From a bacterium (lineage in GTDB: Bacteria; Bacillota; Bacilli; Lactobacillales; Streptococcaceae): a stretch of DNA of 64,000 nucleotides. The stretch's first letter is position 1. The number at the start of each line of letters is the position of its first letter. The notes below the pieces were generated by a model. That model ran no database searches. It saw only the letters and a program-made list of their open reading frames with translations, and was not told the DNA's origin. The position numbers were made by a program, and so were the translations under genes. This document shows positions 51,174 to 63,124 of the stretch, piece after piece. Where the stretch lies: contig CAJNCS010000008.1 in NCBI GenBank assembly GCA_905221325.1, positions 62,001 to 126,000 on the forward strand, given 5' to 3'.

Positions 51174-51178
51174 AGGTA

Positions 51179-52906
51179 TTAGAAGCGAATCGCTTCACGT
51201 GTTTTTTCATAAGAAGAAACAAAGCGATTTGTGACTCCTGGTTCTGCAACTTCCAAGGCCTGAGAAATCTTCTCAAATGATGCTTTGTAGTCAAATTCTT
51301 TTTCAAAAATTTCAAGCGCTTCATTGAAAGCTTGCTGGATACGCTCATCGAATGAACGGTAACGATTTGAATACTGCAAGAGTTGCTCCGTCAAGGTCGC
51401 ATATTGAACAATATTGTAGGTTTCTGTTTCAAGAGCCTCCATGTCATGGGTCGCAATTTCAAGAATTCGTTTAACTGATTCAATATTAACTTGTGCTTGT
51501 TCTAACTCTGCCATCAGATCTTCTGTGTTATGGCTTGCAGTAAAGAAAAGTTTCAAGAAACTTTGAGGAATACCCGGCAAGTTTCTCTTCTCCATGTAGC
51601 GTTTGATAGTATGCAAGCGATTCACATAGACATTGGCTTTCTGACGAGCATTGATGTCGTCTTTTTCGATTTGGGCTAGGCGTTCATTAACAGAGATTTG
51701 TTCATCCTCAATATCTTTGAGCTTGCTTTGAAGCATTTCTAACTGCTCTTCTAAAACAGAGTAAGCTTGTGTCGGCTCTTTTGGATCTTCTGTGACTTCC
51801 ATGATAGCAGCATCAAGTGAAGCCAATTCTGCTTGAAGACGACGAACATGATTTCCATCACTTTCAGGAAGAAGGTAGGTTTTAGTCAAGCGTTCAAGAT
51901 CTTGAACAAGTATCTGATTATTTTCTTTCAAGTGGTTGAGATAAGTTGGTAATGTAGCAAGAAGACTTTCAACTACTTTTTGAGCTGCAATTTCACGAGT
52001 GAAGATATTGTAAAGTGCATTGATTTCTTCTTGAATGCGATTATTTTCATACTCTGCATTGTCCAATTCCAACTGACGAATATTTTCTTGATTATTTTTC
52101 AGAGATTCGTGCAAAAGTTGGAAACGAGACTCAATATCTGTTTCTGTAAAGTGATAGTTAGCATCCAACAGCTTGCGATATCCTTCTTCCAAATCTGCTA
52201 ATTGGTCTGGCAGTTCTTTTGTCAAGGCTTCAACAAGAGCTGGAATTCGCTCAACGATGTGTGTCAAAGCAAGAATATGATTTTCAGTTGAATCAAGAAT
52301 TGCTGCTGCTTCAACTGGGTCACCTGAAGAGTTCAAGGTTACAAATTGAGAAAACTCTGACTGGATATTTTCCAATTGTTTCTCAATTTCAGGAAGGGCT
52401 TTACCATACTGTTCCGAATTTTCTGCTACGGTATGTTGCAGATTTTCAAATAAGTCCAAAGCATGCAGAACACGTCCGCTATTCTTAGACTCTTGTTTTT
52501 CAAGCTCTGAAAGCGCATTGCGAATCGCTGCAATGTCTTCTTCAATTAAATCAATTTGACTTTCGATTTGATCGATTTGGTGAGTCGCTTTGAAAAAGCG
52601 AAAAGAATTATTGTAGCCTTCAGCCTCAAACAGGTTATTTTCAATATCAGCAAATGAGTTAAGGGATAAATCAACCCATTTTTGATTCCATTCACGGAAG
52701 GTTACCTGACTTTGACCAATCAAATGCATGTTTTTAACCGCTTCAACCTCATCATTTACAGGAAGGTTGTAGAGTTCTTCTTTTCTTTTTTCGAGGGCCG
52801 TCAATCTACTTACATTACGCTTACGTAGGAAGATTGCCGCTACATAAGCCAGAATCAAAATGACTGCAATCGCAACCATTAGATAAATTAGTTGTCCATT
52901 AGACAT
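51179..52906 (-). CDS. ezrA: Septation ring formation regulator EzrA
   Basis: 575 aa. One N-terminal membrane helix (LIYLMVAIAVILILAYVAAI) followed by spectrin-like coiled-coil repeats over the whole remainder. The length and order, next to gyrB, match EzrA. It modulates FtsZ ring placement and cell division at the inner membrane. Confidence 0.96.
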   Translation of the reverse strand: MSNGQLIYLMVAIAVILILAYVAAIFLRKRNVSRLTALEKRKEELYNLPVNDEVEAVKNMHLIGQSQVTFREWNQKWVDLSLNSFADIENNLFEAEGYNNSFRFFKATHQIDQIESQIDLIEEDIAAIRNALSELEKQESKNSGRVLHALDLFENLQHTVAENSEQYGKALPEIEKQLENIQSEFSQFVTLNSSGDPVEAAAILDSTENHILALTHIVERIPALVEALTKELPDQLADLEEGYRKLLDANYHFTETDIESRFQLLHESLKNNQENIRQLELDNAEYENNRIQEEINALYNIFTREIAAQKVVESLLATLPTYLNHLKENNQILVQDLERLTKTYLLPESDGNHVRRLQAELASLDAAIMEVTEDPKEPTQAYSVLEEQLEMLQSKLKDIEDEQISVNERLAQIEKDDINARQKANVYVNRLHTIKRYMEKRNLPGIPQSFLKLFFTASHNTEDLMAELEQAQVNIESVKRILEIATHDMEALETETYNIVQYATLTEQLLQYSNRYRSFDERIQQAFNEALEIFEKEFDYKASFEKISQALEVAEPGVTNRFVSSYEKTREAIRF

Positions 52907-52986
52907 ATCAAACTCCTTTTATACTAGAAACAATCGTATTGATTATATCATATTTTTTAGGTCATGGGAACTATTTCCCACATTTT

Positions 52987-55511
<2,525 letters not shown>

Positions 55512-55518
55512 ACCCTTC

Positions 55519-55527
55519 ATTATACCA
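55519..55527 (-). promoter_or_regulatory. Extended -10 with likely leaderless start for the HAD gene
   Basis: TGGTATAAT on the minus strand (hexamer 55524-55519), then seven bases and the ATG at 55511. No good -35 and no spaced ribosome site. Confidence 0.6.
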
Positions 55528-55571
55528 TTTTTTTATGAAAAAAGCGATGATTTCCTAGATTTTTCCAAGCA

Positions 55572-55597
55572 AAAACGAGAGTTTAACCCTCGTTTTA
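55572..55597 (-). terminator. Terminator at the end of the DJ-1/PfpI gene
   Basis: Minus strand AAAACGAG / CTCGTTTT stem of 8 bp around GGTTAAACT; overlaps the last bases of the gene. Confidence 0.75.
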
Positions 55598-56149
55598 CTG
55601 TTGATTTTCAAAGACATCCCGATAGAGCATACCGACTCGTAAACTTTCTGCATCTCCTCCCAACTGCTCTACCAACTCATAGGCAAAGGCAAGGGCAGTT
55701 GACGGTCCTCGGCTGGTTGTTAGATTGCCATCTACAACCACTGTTTGCTTTTGATAAGTTCCGTCAGTAATGTTCTGCTGAACACCGTCATAACAGGTGA
55801 AGCACTTGTCTTTCAAAACACCTGCTTGATGGAGGGCGATTGGAGCTGCACAGATAGCTGCAATTTTCTTTCCAGCTTGGTCAAAGGCTTTAATCTCAGA
55901 AATGAGGGCTGGATTATCCCGTAGGTGAGCTGATCCTGGCATGCCACCTGGAAGAACTACCAAGTCATAGTCAGACAAATCACCATCAAAGATACGGTCG
56001 GCTTTTACCTGAATGCCATGTGATCCTGTCACCTGCTCTTCAAATCCTACCATATCACATGAAATGTTTGCTCGACGCAAGACATCAACTACTGTCAAGG
56101 CTTCAATTTCTTCAAAACCCTGAGCTAAGATAACTGCTACTTTTGCCAT
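55595..56149 (-). CDS. DJ-1/PfpI family protein
   Basis: 184 aa. GFEEIEALTVVDVLRRANIS with the conserved Glu, nucleophile elbow AAICAAPIALHQAGVL with Cys, and TSRGPSTALAFAYELVEQL. Matches the ThiJ/YajL group: glyoxalase- or chaperone-like roles have been shown for relatives; thiamine synthesis is not implied. Eleven bases after rodA, so one operon. Confidence 0.9.
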   Translation of the reverse strand: MAKVAVILAQGFEEIEALTVVDVLRRANISCDMVGFEEQVTGSHGIQVKADRIFDGDLSDYDLVVLPGGMPGSAHLRDNPALISEIKAFDQAGKKIAAICAAPIALHQAGVLKDKCFTCYDGVQQNITDGTYQKQTVVVDGNLTTSRGPSTALAFAYELVEQLGGDAESLRVGMLYRDVFENQQ

Positions 56150-56159
56150 AGTGGCCTCC

Positions 56160-57383
56160 TTATTTGATTTGTTTTAAGACGACTTTTTTTCGTTTGAATG
56201 GAACTTTTCCACTTTTCTCTTCTGCTAGATTGGTCTGGTAACTCATAGACAAGAGGAGACCGACACCGATGAGGTTACTAATAATTGCAGAGCCCCCTTG
56301 AGAAATGAATGGCAAGGGAATCCCTGTCAAAGGAAGTAAGCCTGTCACGGCACCGATATTTTCAAAAATATGGAAGAGTAACATCATGATAAAACCAGTC
56401 GAAATGTAGGTGTAGAACTGGTTATTTGATCTGAGCGTAATCTTCAACATTCGATAGATGAGAAGTAAGTACAAAGCAATGACAAAGACCGAACCAATAA
56501 AGCCAAAATCTTCAGCAATCACTGTGAAAATCATATCACTTTCACGTACTGGAATAAGGAGATTGGACACATTGAAACCTTGTCCAAACAAGCCACCACT
56601 TCCAATCGCAATTTGTCCCTGCGCCTGTTGGTAAGTCGTTGTTTGCGCGAAGTCAAAGGGATTGAGCCAAGCCAAGATGCGGTTGATCTGGTAGGTTGGC
56701 ATCCCAATCTGATGCAAGAAGGCACGTCCATCCTTGCTTATAAAGATTGCCATGAAGCCTGCAACTGCAGTCACTCCTGTCGCAAAAACAGGAATGATAA
56801 TCTTCCACGAAACCCCTGAAAGGAGAACCATGCCTGCAAAAATAGCTACAAAAACCAAGGCAGTTCCCAAGTCACTTTGTAGGGCTAAGAGTATCAAGAC
56901 TGGGATGGTAAAGGCAACCATCCAACCAATCAATAGAAAATCCAAGGGAATAGTCCGTCGCCATTCCTTGTGTTTTTGAGTGAATTGTACGATGACTCGA
57001 GCCAACATCAAGATATAGGAAATCTTCATGAACTCCGATGGCTGGAAAAGTGTCGTTCCACCAATCGATACCCAGTTCTTGGCACCTGTTGACGCTACAA
57101 GATTTGGATTGTAGAAAACAAGGGGGAGGACCATCAAAGCCAACCCTAGACCATAAAGATAGGGGGTCACCTTCCATAAAAACTCGGTATTAAAGAACAT
57201 GACCACAAATCCAATGACAAGGCCCAAGGAAATCCAAGCAATTTGCTGGCCTAGTATTGGTAACACATTATTTGGATAGTCATGACTAACTGCTATATAA
57301 ATGGCCACTACTCCAATCACCAGTAAACAAAACACTGGTAGGAGAAGGCTATAATCGACTCGAGAGTCGAAGGAACGTTTCAT
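56160..57383 (-). CDS. rodA: Rod-shape SEDS glycosyltransferase RodA/FtsW family
   Basis: 407 aa with about ten membrane helices. SEDS signatures: GAKNWVSIGGTTLFQPSEFM-like segment, QSDLGTALVFVAIFAGM, GQIAIGSGGLFGQGF and LTGIPLPFISQGGSA. RodA is preferred to FtsW because of length and the gene neighbourhood (gyrB-HAD-DJ-1-rodA). It polymerises lipid II in peripheral wall growth. Confidence 0.92.
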   Translation of the reverse strand: MKRSFDSRVDYSLLLPVFCLLVIGVVAIYIAVSHDYPNNVLPILGQQIAWISLGLVIGFVVMFFNTEFLWKVTPYLYGLGLALMVLPLVFYNPNLVASTGAKNWVSIGGTTLFQPSEFMKISYILMLARVIVQFTQKHKEWRRTIPLDFLLIGWMVAFTIPVLILLALQSDLGTALVFVAIFAGMVLLSGVSWKIIIPVFATGVTAVAGFMAIFISKDGRAFLHQIGMPTYQINRILAWLNPFDFAQTTTYQQAQGQIAIGSGGLFGQGFNVSNLLIPVRESDMIFTVIAEDFGFIGSVFVIALYLLLIYRMLKITLRSNNQFYTYISTGFIMMLLFHIFENIGAVTGLLPLTGIPLPFISQGGSAIISNLIGVGLLLSMSYQTNLAEEKSGKVPFKRKKVVLKQIK

Positions 57384-57388
57384 ATTTT

Positions 57389-59881
57389 TTACCTCTTCTC
57401 TTTCTTGGATTTTTCTTTCATTCTATTGCGACGGGATTGGAGAAAATCAGCTACAGCAGGCTCTAGCCGTTCTCTAGAAAGAACCTGAACAGCCCTTTCT
57501 TTTGACAAGGCCTGAGCGATTTGTTTGCCGTAACGCTTGCTGACAACACGACTGTCTAAGATTAGAGCAACCGAACCTTGGTCAGATCGTCTAACAGTAC
57601 GACCAAGGGCTTGTTTTAGCCGAATGATCGCCATCGGTAACTGATAATCATAGAAAGGATTCTTACCTTCTTGACGCAGTTCTTGGTTTAATTTTTTAGT
57701 TAAAGGCTCTTGGGGATTTTGGAAAGGCAATCTCGGAATCACTTGGATCACGCAAGGATGGGTTGAAAAATCGACTCCTTCCCAGAAACTACCTGTTCCA
57801 AGCAAGATCTGGCGTTCACCTTTTTCAAAACGTTTTTTCAGTTGGCTTGGTTCCCCATTTTTATACTGAGCTAGATGCGGTTGGTCTAGCAGGTCTGAAA
57901 CTGCCAGTAACATCTCTTTTGAGGTAAACAAGACCAATAAGGGTTCTTGAAAGGCTTGTAAGCTTCGAATGACAGACGCCACTTCACTAGCATAGTCAAA
58001 AGACGAAACTTCTATCACGAGAGGGAAATCATTGATTAGAAAGACTTCTTGTTGCTCCTGCTTTGCTACATCAAGCTTAACAAGTGGAGCATCTGGAAAT
58101 CCCAGTAAATCTGCTAAGGAAACCCGATTGCTGATTTCAAGAGTAGCAGATACTCCTAGGAGCCTACAATCTTCTGGCAATAAGTCTGCTAATATAAAGC
58201 GGCCTTTTTTGCTTGAACAAATCAAGACATCCTTGCTCGATTTCTCTGCTGTAGCAAGCCAAAATTCACGGTCCGAGGTGAAAAAGTTTGCAAGCTCTCG
58301 ATACTCTGGGAGAGCTAACTCCGAAAAATGCTGGCGCAAGTGTTCGAGAGAATCCAACCACTTTCCATTCTTCAGACCTGACTGATAGTGCTCCATCAAG
58401 TAACGACATTCAAAGCCGATACTCTCAAGCAAGCGTTTCTGAACCAAATCTTCCTCTGACTCTATGGACTTATCAAGCTGGGTTACAAGTTCCTCAAGGC
58501 GATAAGCCTGCTGGGCTAGATTTTCAAGAGCTAGCAGCATTTTTTGAGCTTCATCCAAGATTACCAAACGGTTGTCGATAAACTCTGGATTGTCTTCCAA
58601 ACGAGTGACCAAATAGGCATGATTGGTCAGAAGAACACGACTGGTCTTGGCCTTTTCCTGCCCTCGTTTCCAAAAATCCTCTGTGGCAAATAAACTTTTC
58701 TTTGAAAGCTTGCCATCGTGGACTAGTTCTGGCAGAAAATGCTGGTAGCGATAAAGTTGCCCGATTTCGTCCAAATCACCAGTCTCTGTCTCTGTTAGCC
58801 AGATGAGCAGTTGCATTTTAAAACGTGTGAAAAGGCGATTGGACTCCGGTCGATGGAGGACTTGGTGAAAGGCATCCAATTTCAAGTAATTTTGAGGCCC
58901 CTTGAGACTATGAATTTCCAGATGGAAGACCTCTTTTAGGCGTTGACCTTCTTCTTGCATGATTTGATTTTGAAGAATTTTGGTCGGAACGCTCACTAGG
59001 ATACCTGCTTGACTCTCCAAATTCAAAGCCGGGAGGAGATAACCATAAGTCTTGCCCAGTCCCGTTTGAGCTTGGATAAAGGATGTCTGGTGTTCTTCCA
59101 ATAATTGCTCAATCTTCTCCGCAAATTCCAACTGTTGCGGTCGCTCCTCCAGCCCCAATAAAGAAATATTTTTAGCAAAGTCTTTGGATAACTTGCGTGG
59201 TGCTAATGCTTGACTTTTCTTTCTCAGGAAAAGCCCATGGAGTTCTATCAATTCTGGAGAAGCCAGGAGAGATTGCTGCTGGTAAACCTCCTCAATCACC
59301 AGATAACTTTCGTAGAGAAGGTTGTCTGCAAGGTCTAACAAGCTTTCTAAGAGCCCTTTTGGTAACTCAAAAAGCTTTTGACGCATATAAAGCAAGAGTT
59401 CAGCTGTTGCTTGAGCATCTGACAGGGCAGTATGGGCCTGTTCTAGTTCAATACCCAACTCTTGACAAAGGATACCTAAGTTATACTTTTCAAACTGAGG
59501 ATACAAAACTTGGGCTAGCTCAACAGTATCCACTCGCGGTGTGCGCAATTCATATCCTTCAAAAAAGAGAAATTCTGCAAGAAGGTTAGCATCAAACTGT
59601 ACATTGTGCGCAACAAAAATACCGTCCTTAACCAATTCAAAAATTTTCCCGGCCACCTGAGAAAACTCTGGCGCCGCAGCCAAACGCTGATCGGTCAGAC
59701 CTGTTAATTCTTTGATATGAGAATCCAAAGGTTCGTGGGGATTGACATCAGTCGCATACTGATCGACGATTTCGCCATCCTCAATCACCACAATACCTAC
59801 TTGAATAATTTTTGCCTTGCTTCCGGTGCTGGTCGCTTCTAAATCAACGACCACATACCGATCATTTCTCGCATTCATCAT
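57389..59881 (-). CDS. dinG: DinG-type fusion of DnaQ-like exonuclease and DEAQ helicase
   Basis: 830 aa. Residues 1-170 form a DEDDh exonuclease (VVVDLEATSTGSKAKIIQVG, HNVQFDANLLAEFL, HTALSDAQATAELLLYM). The XPD/DinG helicase follows: Walker A QTGLGKT, DEAQ box LVILDEAQKM, motif V/VI (GTGSFWEGVDFS, QALGRTVRRSDQG). The helicase part lacks the iron-sulfur Cys cluster of XPD. Domain order is that of Firmicutes DinG proteins. ATG 59881 is close to the -10 (see promoter). Roles in repair are by homology. Confidence 0.92.
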   Translation of the reverse strand: MMNARNDRYVVVDLEATSTGSKAKIIQVGIVVIEDGEIVDQYATDVNPHEPLDSHIKELTGLTDQRLAAAPEFSQVAGKIFELVKDGIFVAHNVQFDANLLAEFLFFEGYELRTPRVDTVELAQVLYPQFEKYNLGILCQELGIELEQAHTALSDAQATAELLLYMRQKLFELPKGLLESLLDLADNLLYESYLVIEEVYQQQSLLASPELIELHGLFLRKKSQALAPRKLSKDFAKNISLLGLEERPQQLEFAEKIEQLLEEHQTSFIQAQTGLGKTYGYLLPALNLESQAGILVSVPTKILQNQIMQEEGQRLKEVFHLEIHSLKGPQNYLKLDAFHQVLHRPESNRLFTRFKMQLLIWLTETETGDLDEIGQLYRYQHFLPELVHDGKLSKKSLFATEDFWKRGQEKAKTSRVLLTNHAYLVTRLEDNPEFIDNRLVILDEAQKMLLALENLAQQAYRLEELVTQLDKSIESEEDLVQKRLLESIGFECRYLMEHYQSGLKNGKWLDSLEHLRQHFSELALPEYRELANFFTSDREFWLATAEKSSKDVLICSSKKGRFILADLLPEDCRLLGVSATLEISNRVSLADLLGFPDAPLVKLDVAKQEQQEVFLINDFPLVIEVSSFDYASEVASVIRSLQAFQEPLLVLFTSKEMLLAVSDLLDQPHLAQYKNGEPSQLKKRFEKGERQILLGTGSFWEGVDFSTHPCVIQVIPRLPFQNPQEPLTKKLNQELRQEGKNPFYDYQLPMAIIRLKQALGRTVRRSDQGSVALILDSRVVSKRYGKQIAQALSKERAVQVLSRERLEPAVADFLQSRRNRMKEKSKKEKR

Positions 59882-59884
59882 TAA

Positions 59885-60061
59885 AAATTATATCAAAAAA
59901 AGCATGATTTGACACCCCTCAACTTTGATAACAATCTCACTTTCCTTTTGAGTTTGATTAAAAATCAAGACCTTAAAAGTGAGAATTTCACGCAAGTTCA
60001 GCAGTTGATTGCTGGTTCTGAGGTATTTGAAAACCTTATCAACAAAGCTACATCAACATAA
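59885..60061 (+). pseudogene. Possible remnant reading frame between dinG and nnrD
   Basis: In the 196-bp gap a plus-strand frame ends at TAA 60059-60061 and reads SENFTQVQQLIAGSEVFENL, INKATST, resembling a helical protein end. No start with a ribosome site is visible. The region also holds the dinG promoter: extended -10 TGATATAAT (59894-59886) five bases before its ATG. Nothing else is recognised here. Confidence 0.3.
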
Positions 60062-60077
60062 AAAGACAACTAAGGTA

Positions 60078-60929
60078 TTAGCTGCTTTTTTGAGATATTT
60101 TTTTCATTGCTTTCGGAAGTAGCTTGCTAATTTCTGTTGGCAAGACAAGGTAATTTTCTTGAGCTAGTTCCTGCGCTATAGCTGAATGAAGGTGGGTCGC
60201 TACCACCACTCTCTCATAGAGGCTGGCTTGGTGAAACTGACCTGCAAAACCTGCAATCATCCCAGCTAGAGTATCTCCCATTCCACCAGTTGCTTGATAG
60301 GGTCCTCCGACCTGTAACTGATAATATTCAGACTGACCAGCTTGCCAGATACGAGTCGCTGAACCTTTCTCAACTAAAATCGTTCCTTGAGGAAAAGCTG
60401 AAAGAGCCCTAGAAGTTGTCTCCGTATTTTGATGTCCAAGAGCTATGCCGGACAGTCTTTCCCATTCCTTTTGGTGGGGAGTTAGGATGAGCTGACTGGA
60501 AGGAAATGGTAACTGGCCTTTAGCCAAGATGCCCAAAGCACCACCATCTACAATCAAAATCTGGTCTCTTACAAGTCTATCAAAGACCCGTTTTACGAGT
60601 TCTTCTCCAAATGTATCCTCTCGCAAACCGGGACCTAGCAAGACAACTTCTGCCTTTTCCAACTGCTCTTTTAACAATTGCTGGTCTTGAAGAGAAAAAG
60701 CCATGGCTTCAGGTAAATGACCGTGCAGAGCTGAAATATTCTCCTTATCCGTCCCGACAGTCACCAAACCAGCCCCACTTTTAACAGCTGCAATGGCTGA
60801 CATGATGATAGCTCCCCCATAAGGATAGGTCCCTCCCAGCAAGAGTAGACGACCGTAATCCCCCTTATGACTGTGACGAGACCGTTCAATAATGACTTTT
60901 TCTAATAAAGCTTGATCAATCACTTTCAT
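60078..60929 (-). CDS. nnrD: ADP/ATP-dependent NAD(P)H-hydrate dehydratase (single-domain)
   Basis: 283 aa. Carbohydrate-kinase fold with GDYGRLLLLGGTYPYGGAI near the start, LGPGLREDTF, LTPHQKEWERLSG and the signature GGMGDTLAGMIAG. This is the YjeF C-terminal (NnrD) domain without the epimerase domain, repairing damaged NAD(P)HX. Its promoter overlaps the terminator of the upstream gene. Confidence 0.9.
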   Translation of the reverse strand: MKVIDQALLEKVIIERSRHSHKGDYGRLLLLGGTYPYGGAIIMSAIAAVKSGAGLVTVGTDKENISALHGHLPEAMAFSLQDQQLLKEQLEKAEVVLLGPGLREDTFGEELVKRVFDRLVRDQILIVDGGALGILAKGQLPFPSSQLILTPHQKEWERLSGIALGHQNTETTSRALSAFPQGTILVEKGSATRIWQAGQSEYYQLQVGGPYQATGGMGDTLAGMIAGFAGQFHQASLYERVVVATHLHSAIAQELAQENYLVLPTEISKLLPKAMKKISQKSS

Positions 60930-60954
60930 CGTTTTTTCCTCTCACTCCATTATA

Positions 60955-60980
60955 CTACAAAAGGAGGCTCGGACCTCCTT
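60955..60980 (-). terminator. Terminator of the HAD gene overlapping the nnrD promoter
   Basis: Minus strand AAGGAGG, loop TCCGAG, CCTCCTT then TTGTAG; TAGTATAAT of the nnrD promoter follows within a few bases. Confidence 0.75.
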
Positions 60981-60985
60981 CTACA

Positions 60986-61759
60986 CTATTTCCCCTTAAA
61001 TTCCGCAAAGGTCTGTAAGATTTTAGCTGCTACTGCTGGAGAAGGCTCTCCTTTTAGCTCTAACGTTTCATCTGCATATGGAGTAAGACCAGCAAAATCT
61101 CCTATCTGAATAGAATAGAGAGAGGTTTTAAACAGTTCAATATCGTTTTGGTCATTTCCAAAAGCGATGAAGTTCTCCCCACATAACTTTTCAACAGTTG
61201 TCGCCTTATGAGTATCCAAAGGATTGACATAAAGGCACTTTTCATGTGCATGATAGGACAGATGAACCTGCCCCAGTCTTTCTAACTGACCAAGCAGATC
61301 ATCAAGCAAATCCTCATGGTCACCCATATAAACGACTACCTTAATCGGAGTACCCAAGTCCTCGAGTCTCTGATGACGAGCGACCTTTAGGGGATCCACA
61401 CTGGAGATAAATGGAATCTTCTCTACAATCTGACCGCTATAGTCAAAGCAGTCATCTGCAAAGAAAGGGAGATTATAGGTCTTGCAATAATCCACTAGCG
61501 CATGATAAACTCTAGCATCGAGATTCTTTTCGAAGATAGCCTGCCCCAGATGATAGGCTACGCCACCATTCAATCCTATGACCAAGCGCTGACTGAGTTT
61601 AGGGCCTAATAAACCCAAGCAATCCCGATAAGAGCGGGCTGAGGCAAACACAAGCTCATGTCCATAATCTTCAGCCTTTAAAAGAACCTGCTGAATCTCC
61701 TCATCTATGGTCATGTAGTCAAAAGATAGCGTTCCATCCAGGTCAAATACGAATTTCAT
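60986..61759 (-). CDS. Cof/HAD-IIB family phosphatase
   Basis: 257 aa. Motif I FVFDLDGTLSFD, motif II FASARSYRDCLG, cap domain with AHEKCLYVNPLDTHKATTVE, motif IV FIAFGNDQNDIELFKTS. Substrate unknown; the family acts on sugar and cofactor phosphates. Starts five bases after folD. Confidence 0.9.
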   Translation of the reverse strand: MKFVFDLDGTLSFDYMTIDEEIQQVLLKAEDYGHELVFASARSYRDCLGLLGPKLSQRLVIGLNGGVAYHLGQAIFEKNLDARVYHALVDYCKTYNLPFFADDCFDYSGQIVEKIPFISSVDPLKVARHQRLEDLGTPIKVVVYMGDHEDLLDDLLGQLERLGQVHLSYHAHEKCLYVNPLDTHKATTVEKLCGENFIAFGNDQNDIELFKTSLYSIQIGDFAGLTPYADETLELKGEPSPAVAAKILQTFAEFKGK

Positions 61760-61763
61760 CTTC

Positions 61764-62621
61764 CTAGTCCTTGTTTAGTGTTCGAAGCGCTGCCTGATAG
61801 GTTTGCTCCATTAGCATGGTAATGGTCATCGGACCAACTCCACCAGGTACAGGTGTGATGTGACTGGCAAGTGGTGCAACCGCATCATAATCAACATCTC
61901 CACAAAGCTTGCCATTTTCATCTCGGTTCATCCCAACGTCAATGACAACCGCTCCCGGTTTGACAAAGTCAGCTGTCACAAACTTAGCACGACCGATTGC
62001 TACTACAAGAATATCAGCTTTAGCAGCTACCTTGGCAAGATGATGGGTGCGTGAGTGGGTCAAGGTCACAGTCGCATTCTTGGCTAAAAGAAGCTGAGCC
62101 ATTGGTTTCCCAACGATATTTGAACGACCGATGACAACTGCATTTTTACCTTCTAGATCAATCCCATACTCATGAAACATCTCCATAATTCCTGCAGGTG
62201 TTGAAGGAATCATAACTGGATGGCCAGACCAGAGGCGACCCATGTTTAGCGGATGGAAACCATCTACATCCTTTTCTGGGTCAATGGCTAATAAAACCGC
62301 CTCTTCATCGATATGTTTGGGTAAAGGTAACTGAACCAAAATCCCATGCCAAGTTGAATCTTGATTGTATTTAGCAATCAAGTCCAACAATTCCGCTTGG
62401 GTAATAGTCTCTGAAACTCGCACAACTTCACTACGGAAGCCAGCAGCAAGAGCTGACCGTTCCTTGTTGCGAACGTAGACTTGGCTGGCAGGATTGTCCC
62501 CCACCAAAATCACCACCAATCCTGGAACTAGACCTGTTTCTTCTTTTAGTTTGGCCGTCTTTTCAGCCAACTGTCCTTGTAACTTAGCTGCAAGAGCCTT
62601 CCCATCAATAATCTGTGCCAT
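61764..62621 (-). CDS. folD: Bifunctional methylenetetrahydrofolate dehydrogenase/cyclohydrolase
   Basis: 285 aa from ATG 62621 ([20 protein letters not shown]); an upstream ATG adds a basic stretch without site. Key motifs: [14 protein letters not shown] with catalytic Lys, [24 protein letters not shown] for NADP, and [19 protein letters not shown]. Makes 10-formyl-THF for purine and initiator tRNA synthesis. Promoter with extended -10 TGATATAAT lies just upstream. Confidence 0.97.
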   Translation of the reverse strand: MAQIIDGKALAAKLQGQLAEKTAKLKEETGLVPGLVVILVGDNPASQVYVRNKERSALAAGFRSEVVRVSETITQAELLDLIAKYNQDSTWHGILVQLPLPKHIDEEAVLLAIDPEKDVDGFHPLNMGRLWSGHPVMIPSTPAGIMEMFHEYGIDLEGKNAVVIGRSNIVGKPMAQLLLAKNATVTLTHSRTHHLAKVAAKADILVVAIGRAKFVTADFVKPGAVVIDVGMNRDENGKLCGDVDYDAVAPLASHITPVPGGVGPMTITMLMEQTYQAALRTLNKD

Positions 62622-62719
62622 ATTTCTTCTCTTTTCTATCAAATATCTTCCATTATATCAAAAAATACCTTGCCATTCTAACACTTCTTGACTAATAGAC
62701 CTTATAGTTTGAAACTATA

Positions 62720-62745
62720 AGAAAAAGCTCTTATCGAGCTTTTAG
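62720..62745 (-). terminator. Terminator after the TfoX-N gene
   Basis: Minus strand AAAAGCTCG, ATAA loop region, GAGCTTTTTCTT. Confidence 0.8.
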
Positions 62746-62770
62746 TGCCTATTTATACTAGGTAAACTTG

Positions 62771-63091
62771 TCATGCTTTCTTTTTGACCTTGGGAGCCGG
62801 TAAAACTTCATACATATCCTTGATTAGTCTCGCTAGAAATGACTTGTCTTCAAGGTCTTCTAGTAAAATCATTTCCTTGGCTCCTTCATAAGGACGTTCA
62901 AGTCTTGTCTGGCCCAGTTGATCCAAAACCACCTTCACAGGCTTAAGTAACAGACGATTATCATAGATTCCCCCAATAATCTTCCCACGATAATAAAGGA
63001 TATACTCTCCCATCATTGGACGATAACTTATCTCCCCTAGTTCCGATAGCTGTTCAAGAATAAAATCTAAATATTCTTTACTGGAAGCCAT
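62771..63091 (-). CDS. TfoX/Sxy N-terminal domain protein
   Basis: 106 aa. EYLDFILEQLSELGEISYRP, MMGEYILYYRGKIIGGIYDN and RLLLKPV match the TfoX N-terminal domain; the TfoX C-terminal helix-hairpin domain is absent. In Gram-negatives TfoX/Sxy promotes competence, but single-domain versions in Firmicutes have no known role. Basic tail APKVKKKA. Separate gene between folD and the ABC transporter. Confidence 0.88.
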   Translation of the reverse strand: MASSKEYLDFILEQLSELGEISYRPMMGEYILYYRGKIIGGIYDNRLLLKPVKVVLDQLGQTRLERPYEGAKEMILLEDLEDKSFLARLIKDMYEVLPAPKVKKKA

Positions 63092-63124
63092 GATGCCTAC
63101 TCCATTTCTTCTAAAAATGAGGTC

